From Candidatus Zixiibacteriota bacterium (GTDB lineage Bacteria > Zixibacteria > MSB-5A5 > GN15 > FEB-12), in NCBI GenBank assembly GCA_028289585.1, contig JANQPI010000039.1, forward strand, positions 1 through 34,965: DNA of 34,965 bases. The letters run 5' to 3'. The notes under the pieces are model-generated. The model saw only the letters and a list, made by a program, of their open reading frames with translations. It searched no databases and was not told the DNA's origin. Within the stretch, counting starts at the first letter, position 1. Each line of letters begins with the position of its first letter. The position numbers and the translations under genes are program-made. This document shows, one piece after another, positions 29,038-33,657 of this stretch.

Positions 29038-29599
29038 GCTCGGCCTCGTATTGCTCTCGGTACTTCTGTTTGACTAGCTCGATGTTCCGCCGCAATTGCT
29101 GGGCTTTCAGCGGAACGTGACCGGTTTCGTCCGGCGTCTCGATGAAGTCCAAGACGTGCTTTGAATCCCGGACAATCAACTCAAGAGATTGGTATTTGCG
29201 GTTGTTCTCATTCTCCCCGCAATGGAACGGCGAACGGAAACAGCCGTCAATCGCCGCTTTCAAGTCGTCCGCCGAATACCCCTCCCGAAGTCGCTCCCGG
29301 ATCTTGTCGACCTCCTTTTTTCCCGGACGTGCTCGGGGCTTGTGGGTTTGGTAGTGGCTGATGACTTCTGAAATTCGGGGGTCCGGCGGCGCCGGCCGCT
29401 CCCGCTTCGGCGGTTTGGTCCCGTTGACTTTCCCGCCGGAGCCGGCCCGACGCTCACGGTACGCCCGCTGACGGTCCCGGGCTTTCTCCCGCTGCTCTGC
29501 CGTCTCCCGGGTGACGTGCCGAAGCCAGAAAGCCACAAGCGGATAATCTCCGGCCGATTCCATCCGTTCCAATTCTTCGCAAATTTCATCCGGCAACAT
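29024..29599 (-). CDS. Replisome organiser-like protein
   Basis: 191 aa with GGGGAGGGG before the ATG. The C-terminal half (EVISHYQTHKPRARPGKKEVDKIRERLREGYSADDLKAAIDGCFRSPFHCGENENNRKYQSLELIVRDSKHVLDFIE) is the conserved C-terminal domain of phage replication proteins (Phg_2220_C-like). The N-terminal half is Arg/Glu-rich helical with a basic linker. Likely binds the origin and loads replication proteins of the host. Confidence 0.75.
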   Translation of the reverse strand: MLPDEICEELERMESAGDYPLVAFWLRHVTRETAEQREKARDRQRAYRERRAGSGGKVNGTKPPKRERPAPPDPRISEVISHYQTHKPRARPGKKEVDKIRERLREGYSADDLKAAIDGCFRSPFHCGENENNRKYQSLELIVRDSKHVLDFIETPDETGHVPLKAQQLRRNIELVKQKYREQYEAEHGPK

Positions 29600-29634
29600 T
29601 CGAACCCCTCCCCGATGTGCCCGTTGGTAACGTT

Positions 29635-29669
29635 ACGTTACGTTCTGTAGCGGCTACGCTACGTAACGT
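29635..29669. promoter_or_regulatory. Dyad element with iterated TACGT/ACGTAAC sequence
   Basis: ACGTTACGT (29635-29643) and ACGTAACGT (29661-29669) form a 9-bp inverted repeat. GTAGC/GCTAC lies inside, and extra GTTACGTTACG repeats upstream. It is directly before the replisome organiser gene, overlapping the end of the 29659-29871 gene. Candidate replication-protein binding site or operator. Confidence 0.42.
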
Positions 29670-29871
29670 CAACCGTCCCCTGTCCAGCCCGCACCCGGGC
29701 GTTGTACTCCCGCTGCCGGCGGTTCGCCGCTTCCCGCTTCCGGGCCGCTTCGCACAGCGTGTCCACAAGCCAACGCCGCAACGCCGGGTAATCGCCGGAT
29801 TCAATCATCGTCTCGAAGTCCCGGCGGGCTTCGTATGTCATCGTCTCAACTGCGGTTTTCAACTTGCTCAT
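29659..29871 (-). CDS. Small early protein (helical, Arg-rich)
   Basis: 70 aa: MSKLKTAVETMTYEARRDFETMIESGDYPALRRWLVDTLCEAARKREAANRRQREYNARVRAGQG. ESGDYPALRRWL resembles ESAGDYPLVAFWL at the start of the replisome organiser-like protein, so the two N-termini may be related (duplication). Basic C-terminal helix suggests nucleic acid binding. ATGA overlap with the immunity gene. Confidence 0.6.
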   Translation of the reverse strand: MSKLKTAVETMTYEARRDFETMIESGDYPALRRWLVDTLCEAARKREAANRRQREYNARVRAGQGTVDVT

Positions 29872-30068
29872 TGCTCATTGCTCCTTGCTAGACTCCAAGT
29901 CAATGCGGCAACCCAACCGGCGCCCGAAAATCCGCCGACGGCATTTAGTGCGGCGATTGCCGGCAACTGTCGGTGGCGGCGGGAATACGCAATCAACGTC
30001 GGAAGCATGTAAATGCCTAACGCCGCTTCAAGCAGTAATCCGAAAAATCCGAAAATCAAAAGCATCAT
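29868..30068 (-). CDS. Superinfection immunity protein (T4 Imm-like family)
   Basis: 66 aa. Two membrane helices and the family signature YMLPTLIAYSRRHRQLPAIAALNAVGGFSGAGWVAALTWSLA: LPTxIAxxRxHxxxxAIxxLNxxxGxxGxGWxxALxWxL is the PF14373 superinfection-immunity pattern. ATG with AAGGA/GAGGA upstream. Inner-membrane protein that, in T4, blocks DNA entry of a second phage. Confidence 0.88.
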   Translation of the reverse strand: MMLLIFGFFGLLLEAALGIYMLPTLIAYSRRHRQLPAIAALNAVGGFSGAGWVAALTWSLARSNEQ

Positions 30069-30152
30069 CGGTCCTCAGTCCTTCCGTATGGGGCTTGAGA
30101 GAATGCCCGGGACTTGACCCGCCCGGGCTCGGGGAACGCCTCAGAAACGCAG

Positions 30153-30878
30153 TCAGACGGCTGTCAAGAAGCGTTGGAACGCCATTGACTCCCGGGCCGC
30201 TTTGGCCGGCTGGCTGGCCTGTCGGGGCTTCATAATCTCCGTGTAAGCGTTTTGCAGACTCCAAAGCGTCCGGGGCTCGAAGTCCTCGTGTTTCGGGTTC
30301 CGCCACTCATTCACCAACGGCATCAGTTGCCGGGATGAAATCAAGCCGGACTCGAACGCCCGCAACATGATTGAATTCGCTTCGTCCCGGTCGATGATGC
30401 GACCAGACAAGCGGGCGATTCGTTGCGTGCTGGCCATGATGAACGGTTCGAGACCAGCCACGGCGGCGTCAATCCGGGTCTCGAACATCTCACGGCCGTT
30501 CAGTGTGTGCTTGGCGGCAATGTCGACTTCCCCGCCAAAGCACAGATTGGAGCAAACCAAGACACGTTCGCCCGCACAGAATTTGGCCGAGAGCGTTTTG
30601 TCCGTGGAGTTGGCCAGCCCGACGGCTACCCGGACTTCGGCGTTGATTTTGCTCTGCAAGTCGAGCGTTGCAAACATCTGGGCGCCGTCGTCGCCCTTGA
30701 TGCCAAACGCCGAATCGATGATTTCGAACCCGTGACGGTTCAAAGTCGACTCGGCAACGTCCACAACGTCGGAATGCGGGATTGGCTGCCACGTCTCAGT
30801 GGCTTCCGGAGTCGGAATCAAAGCCAAGTCGTTGCGGCTTGTCGTGGCGGCGTCGTTTTCGAGCATCAAACTTGTCAT
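30153..30878 (-). CDS. DUF932 protein
   Basis: 241 aa from ATG 30878 (GGGAG 8 nt upstream); a frame to 31172 runs through the promoter and the GGA array and is rejected. RHGFEIIDSAFGIKGDDGAQMFATLDL ... VRVAVGLANSTDKTLSAKFCAGERVLVCSNLCFGGEVDIAAKHT is the DUF932 phage/plasmid pattern. Function not established; usually in early phage or plasmid regions. First gene of the replication operon, under a promoter paired with that of the 31952-32527 gene. Confidence 0.8.
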   Translation of the reverse strand: MTSLMLENDAATTSRNDLALIPTPEATETWQPIPHSDVVDVAESTLNRHGFEIIDSAFGIKGDDGAQMFATLDLQSKINAEVRVAVGLANSTDKTLSAKFCAGERVLVCSNLCFGGEVDIAAKHTLNGREMFETRIDAAVAGLEPFIMASTQRIARLSGRIIDRDEANSIMLRAFESGLISSRQLMPLVNEWRNPKHEDFEPRTLWSLQNAYTEIMKPRQASQPAKAARESMAFQRFLTAV

Positions 30879-30942
30879 CACAGAAACTCCCGTTGCTTGG
30901 GTTGTTGTTGCTTGGCCGGCTTTGTCGCCCGCCACTGACATA

Positions 30943-30985
30943 ATGATAGCGTCAGTCGCCCCGGGGGTCAACCGTATTTGTCCCC
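30943..30985 (-). promoter_or_regulatory. Early promoter A with GGGGACAAA box
   Basis: Minus strand: GGGGACAAA (30985-30977), 5 nt, TTGACC (30971-30966), 17-nt spacer, TATCAT (30948-30943). The leader then reads ATGTCAGTGGCGGGC, closely matching promoter B. The in-frame ATG at the -10 edge is probably within the promoter and not a start. Confidence 0.78.
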
Positions 30986-31060
30986 TTTTTTGGAAATTCC
31001 CATCCACTCCGTTCCGATCCCCTCCCCTCCGTTCCGATCCCCTCCCCTCCGTTCCGTTCC

Positions 31061-31085
31061 ACTCTGTACGCCTAGAAGGAAAGCC
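31061..31085. repeat. 25-bp direct element, copy 1
   Basis: Core TCTGTACGCCTAGAAGGAAA followed by GCC (31063-31085) is identical in all four copies. Exactly five pentamer lengths long, so it keeps the array register. Confidence 0.92.
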
Positions 31086-31170
31086 TCTCCTCTCCTTTCC
31101 GCTCCCCTCCATTCCTCTCCATTCCACTCCTTTCCACTCCCCTCCGTTCCGATCCCCTCCTTTCCATTCC

Positions 31171-31195
31171 ACTCTGTACGCCTAGAAGGAAAGCC
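31171..31195. repeat. 25-bp direct element, copy 2
   Basis: Same 25 bp as copy 1, 110 bp further on. Separated by 17 NNTCC units. Confidence 0.92.
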
Positions 31196-31256
31196 GATCC
31201 CCTCCTCTCCTTTCCCATCCAATCCAACTCCTTCCCTATCCACTGCTCTCCATTCC

Positions 31257-31281
31257 TTTCTGTACGCCTAGAAGGAAAGCC
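31257..31281. repeat. 25-bp direct element, copy 3
   Basis: Core identical; the first two bases differ from the other copies (TT for AC). It follows an irregular pentamer stretch with a one-base insertion. Confidence 0.9.
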
Positions 31282-31376
31282 TCTCCCATCCACTCCGTTC
31301 CTATCCCCTCCCCTCCAGTCCCTTCCTCTCCGTTCCCGTCCCCTCCATTCCTATCCCCTCCCCTCCGATCCGCTCC

Positions 31377-31401
31377 ACTCTGTACGCCTAGAAGGAAAGC
31401 C
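31377..31401. repeat. 25-bp direct element, copy 4
   Basis: Identical to copies 1 and 2. Closest to the gene upstream in the minus transcript. Confidence 0.92.
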
Positions 31402-31458
31402 TCTCCCCTCCTCTCCTCTCCTCTCCAGTCCGCTCCTCTCCACTCCTTTCCTCTCCAA

Positions 31459-31884
31459 TCAGACCTTACGTTCCTTCAGCATCTTAAGCCGCCGTTTCAC
31501 CCGCCGTTGTTCCCGGCTCATTGACTGGGCAACTCGGGATTGAACCATTTCGGTTTCACGCTTCCTTGCCAGTTCTTCGTTATTCAACTTCGATTCGTCG
31601 ATGTCCTGAATCCGCCTGACGGACCTCCGGATGCCCCTGGCGTGAACCTCGAAGCGCTGGGGGACGTAGTCGACCGCTTCCGAATCCCTCAGTAATCGCA
31701 AGTCGCCGCCGTCTTGCCGGCAAACAATGCCCAATTGCCGTTCAATGCGCCCCCCGAGTCCCATCGCATAAAAGCTAAACGCCTGAGTTTCCCGTCCGTG
31801 CCCGCTCCATAGTTCAAGCTTTTCGGCGGGTATCACGTCCCCTTTTTTAAGGTGCGCAATCGGGGCTTCTACAACCTTTTTCAT
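31459..31884 (-). CDS. Unknown early protein, basic C-terminus
   Basis: 141 aa from ATG 31884 with AAAGGGGATACGGAC upstream. N-terminal beta part (MKKVVEAPIAHLKKGDVIPAEKLELWSGHGRETQAFSFYAMGLG) and a highly basic helical C-terminus (RVAQSMSREQRRVKRRLKMLKERKV) suggest nucleic-acid or ribosome association. Its stop is 2 nt before the GGANN array, so the array is the 3' UTR of this gene if transcription continues. No family recognised. Confidence 0.65.
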   Translation of the reverse strand: MKKVVEAPIAHLKKGDVIPAEKLELWSGHGRETQAFSFYAMGLGGRIERQLGIVCRQDGGDLRLLRDSEAVDYVPQRFEVHARGIRRSVRRIQDIDESKLNNEELARKRETEMVQSRVAQSMSREQRRVKRRLKMLKERKV

Positions 31885-31951
31885 GTCCGTATCCCCTTTA
31901 GGAGAATTGAAGGAAACCGCCCGGTTGACTGCCGGGCGGTCGTGCGGACGA

Positions 31952-32527
31952 TCAAGCAAATTCGCAACTGAAACGCCCGTATTGCGGGCGCCAGTCTGAC
32001 AGCCCGATACGGGCGCCGGCGATTTCAAACCATTCTTCGACTTGCTCCCGGTTTACTTGCTCCGGGTCAAACATAAGCTTGACCGTCAGTTTCCAGCCGG
32101 ACGGGAACAGCGGGCGAGTTCGCATTACTCGGGAAGTGCCGACTCGCACGGACTTGACCAATCGAAAGAGCGGGTCAGCCCATAGCTTTTCAACGCTTTT
32201 CGGGCCTTTGTAGTCCAAGCGAAACTTGCCGGCGATAACCAATCCCGCTTTGGCAAGCGGCCCCTCTTTTTGCTTCTTGGCGGCGGCAATCAACATTGAA
32301 TGAATGTTTTCGGCCGGCCAGCACGGTCGGCCTTCGTCCAAGTAAAGGCCGGCCTCCCACTCTTTACGGGACATTTCCTCAAAATCGTCATCCGTCTTCT
32401 TACGCTTCGAAGAAATCAACTTGATTGACTTGGCGTAAGGATTGAGCGGGTCACACAATTGCCCGTTGTGCATCAACTGTGCTTCGGTCCCCGTCAACGT
32501 ACATTCCAATTCCTCAAAAACTGCCAT
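31952..32527 (-). CDS. Conserved phage early protein
   Basis: 191 aa from ATG 32527 (AGGGG and AAAAGG upstream). LMHNGQLCDPLNPYAKSIKLISSKRKKTDDDFEEMSRKEWEAGLYLDEGRPCWPAENIHSMLIAAAKKQKEG ... SVRVGTSRVMRTRPLFPSGWKLTVKLMFDPEQVN ... IAGARIGLSDWRPQYGRFSCEF is a pattern I associate with a widespread uncharacterised phage protein (MHN..L.DP, E.GLYxD, GLGDWRPRYGRF). Role unknown. Transcribed from promoter B. Its leader is the target of the predicted antisense RNA. Confidence 0.72.
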   Translation of the reverse strand: MAVFEELECTLTGTEAQLMHNGQLCDPLNPYAKSIKLISSKRKKTDDDFEEMSRKEWEAGLYLDEGRPCWPAENIHSMLIAAAKKQKEGPLAKAGLVIAGKFRLDYKGPKSVEKLWADPLFRLVKSVRVGTSRVMRTRPLFPSGWKLTVKLMFDPEQVNREQVEEWFEIAGARIGLSDWRPQYGRFSCEFA

Positions 32528-32588
32528 TACCTTTTCCCCTGTTGCTTGGGTTAGTTGCTTGGCCGGCTTGTTGCCCGCCACTGACATA

Positions 32589-32617
32589 ACGATATTGTGA
32601 GTGACGTTGGCGGTCAA
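32589..32617 (-). promoter_or_regulatory. Early promoter B
   Basis: Minus strand: TTGACC (32617-32612), 17-nt spacer, TATCGT (32594-32589). 5' GGGGACAAA (32631-32623) is at the same 5-nt distance as at promoter A. The downstream leader ATGTCAGTGGCGGGC...AAGCAAC is also shared. Confidence 0.78.
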
Positions 32618-32621
32618 CCCT

Positions 32622-32656
32622 TTTTGTCCCCCTTTTTTGAAAATGTGGGGACAAAA
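32622..32656. promoter_or_regulatory. Inverted TTTTGTCCCC/GGGGACAAAA dyad
   Basis: TTTTGTCCCC (32622-32631) and GGGGACAAAA (32647-32656) are perfect 10-bp inverted arms, 15 nt apart, just upstream of promoter B. Candidate two-half-site operator for the ribbon-helix-helix protein. Confidence 0.58.
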
Positions 32657-32670
32657 TCAGCCAGAGCAAT

Positions 32671-32916
32671 CTAGGCAAACCGCCCCGTTGCGTCCCGTTC
32701 TTCCAAGTCCTCAAGCTTGGACCAGCCGGAAAGCCGGACGCCGTCTTGATATTTCACGTCGTGGAATATCGCTTGCTCCGGAACCGGGCCGGCTTCCGGC
32801 CCGTTGTCGAACAACCGGGTTTGATTCGGGTCTCGCTTCCAACGGTTGGCGTCCGTCTGTCCGGGGATTGACGGGAACGACGCTTTCGATTTTCGGCGTT
32901 TTTTGTTTTTTGCCAT
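32671..32916 (-). CDS. Small basic early protein
   Basis: 81 aa from ATG 32916: MAKNKKRRKSKASFPSIPGQTDANRWKRDPNQTRLFDNGPEAG ... FHDVKYQDGVRLSGWSKLEDLEERDATGRFA. Lys/Arg-rich start, then a mixed C-terminus. First gene of the early minus-strand set. No family. The longer start at 32964 has no better ribosome site. Confidence 0.55.
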   Translation of the reverse strand: MAKNKKRRKSKASFPSIPGQTDANRWKRDPNQTRLFDNGPEAGPVPEQAIFHDVKYQDGVRLSGWSKLEDLEERDATGRFA

Positions 32917-33377
32917 TGGAACGGTCCCAATCTGTGACGGACCGACGGAGCGGAACAACCCCAAGAGACTCGGGGCGAGATGAAAGCCGGACGACGCTTG
33001 CCACTCTAAGGAGTTGGGAACTCTTTAAGCGTCTTCTGCTTTTTGGTGAGCGGGTTCAGAGCGCAGCGGTCCCATACGAATATGGAACCGCTGAAACCAA
33101 ATGACTCGGAATTCTGCTTTCCGGAGCCGCTGGGCCGTCGCTGGGCTCCCGGGCTATGTTTTCGTCTAAGGCTTGACGCCATCCCCGGGATTTCCCCGGC
33201 GTCCCCCAAGCCACGTCAACCGTGACACGCAACCCTGTAGTCCGCTAGAGCGCAGGTTGCTGTGGGGTAAAAAGCCGCTCACAAAATACCCGCTCGATTC
33301 AACGCCGTGGGCGTGTCTCTCGGCCGGCAAGTTGCGGCATTTTTAGAGCGATTCTTCGGGCGGTTGCCCGCCAAGAT
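32917..33377. other. 461-nt region without a convincing gene; contains a strong hairpin
   Basis: Open frames here are short and shadow-like. The strongest feature is an imperfect hairpin at 33065-33092 (AGCGGT-C-CCATA, loop CGAA, TATGG-A-ACCGCT; one mismatch), extendable by GGTTCAG/CTGAAACC to about 33054-33096. A second small stem, AAGGAGTT-GGG-AACTCTTT, lies at 33008-33026. These may be operators, an origin element or RNA structures. Confidence 0.5.
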
Positions 33378-33406
33378 TTGTCAAACGGCGTCCGACGCTC
33401 TACAAT
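33378..33406 (+). promoter_or_regulatory. Sigma70-type promoter, plus strand
   Basis: TTGTCA (33378-33383), 17-nt spacer, TACAAT (33401-33406). One of the best promoter matches in the window. Confidence 0.7.
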
Positions 33407-33412
33407 TGCGGG

Positions 33413-33525
33413 CGCCTATCGGTAAAGCCACGGGAAGAACCTACCCCGGGACTTCTTGTTGTATCCGGCCGGTAGACACAAAAAACGCCCGCCAGACTTT
33501 CGAGTTCGGCGGGCGTTTGCTTTGT
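33413..33525 (+). ncRNA. Candidate plus-strand small RNA (about 105-113 nt)
   Basis: Between the promoter at 33378-33406 and the terminator at 33485-33522 there is no open frame of note. An internal stem (CTACC ... GGTAG, with inner CCGG/CCGG) presents GGGAC in a loop region, which includes a GGA. The terminator hairpin closes the RNA. Alternatively the unit is simply a short leader attenuating the protease operon. Confidence 0.5.
33485..33522 (+). terminator. Bidirectional rho-independent terminator
   Basis: Perfect 9-bp GC stem ACGCCCGCC/GGCGGGCGT with 14-nt loop. Plus-strand tail TTGCTTTGTTT, minus-strand tail TTTTTT from the A-run at 33479-33484. No minus gene enters from above, so the plus-strand role is likely. 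Confidence 0.85.
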
Positions 33526-33555
33526 TTCCGGGCGGTCAACATGCGAGCCAGATTA

Positions 33556-33575
33556 ACCCGGGTCGCTTCCCGGGT
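33556..33575. promoter_or_regulatory. Inverted repeat upstream of the exported protease gene
   Basis: ACCCGGG-TCGCTT-CCCGGGT, a perfect 7-bp dyad about 85 nt before the ATG at 33658. TAGCAT (33604-33609) may be the -10 of a weak promoter. Candidate operator controlling the protease operon. Confidence 0.4.
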
Positions 33576-33657
33576 CAATCTTCCCGCTGCCGTTTTCTCG
33601 TGGTAGCATGCCGGCGGTTAACCACATTTCCCCCCTAAACTCTCGGGAGCAAACACA

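Larger units (their letters stand above)
31001..31456 (-). repeat. GGANN pentamer array, about 70 units (candidate CsrA-binding sponge)
   Basis: On the plus strand the region is NNTCC in register: 12 units, a 25-nt element, 17 units, element, 11-12 units, element, 19 units, element, 11 units. On the minus strand each unit is GGANN. It begins 2 nt after the stop of the 31459-31884 gene and runs to 15 nt before promoter A. Element spacing (110, 86, 120 nt) breaks the reading frame, so it is not coding. A polypurine DNA or RNA structure is also possible. Confidence 0.9.

Noticed and set aside
30968-31293. Minus-strand proteins rich in Gly/Glu/Arg across the GGA array (91 aa, 73 aa, and N-terminal extension of the DUF932 frame)
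   Set aside because: A 5-nt period does not match codons, the four elements fall in different frames, and the DUF932 extension runs through its own promoter. The open frames are due to lack of stop codons in GGANN.
31061-31401. CRISPR array (four repeats of about 25 bp with spacers of 61-95 bp)
   Set aside because: The spacers are low-complexity NNTCC pentamers, not unique sequences. The repeats lack a hairpin, lengths vary, and no cas genes exist apart from a Cas4-like phage exonuclease.
32601-33104. 167-aa plus-strand ORF
   Set aside because: It is antisense to early promoter B and the 81-aa early gene and has no ribosome-binding site or family-like features.
33000-33480. tRNA or tmRNA gene
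   Set aside because: Hairpins exist but no T-loop GGTTCRANNCC or cloverleaf spacing was found by eye on either strand.
33307-33606. 99-aa plus-strand ORF
   Set aside because: It crosses a strong terminator, has no Shine-Dalgarno, and its composition is that of unselected sequence.
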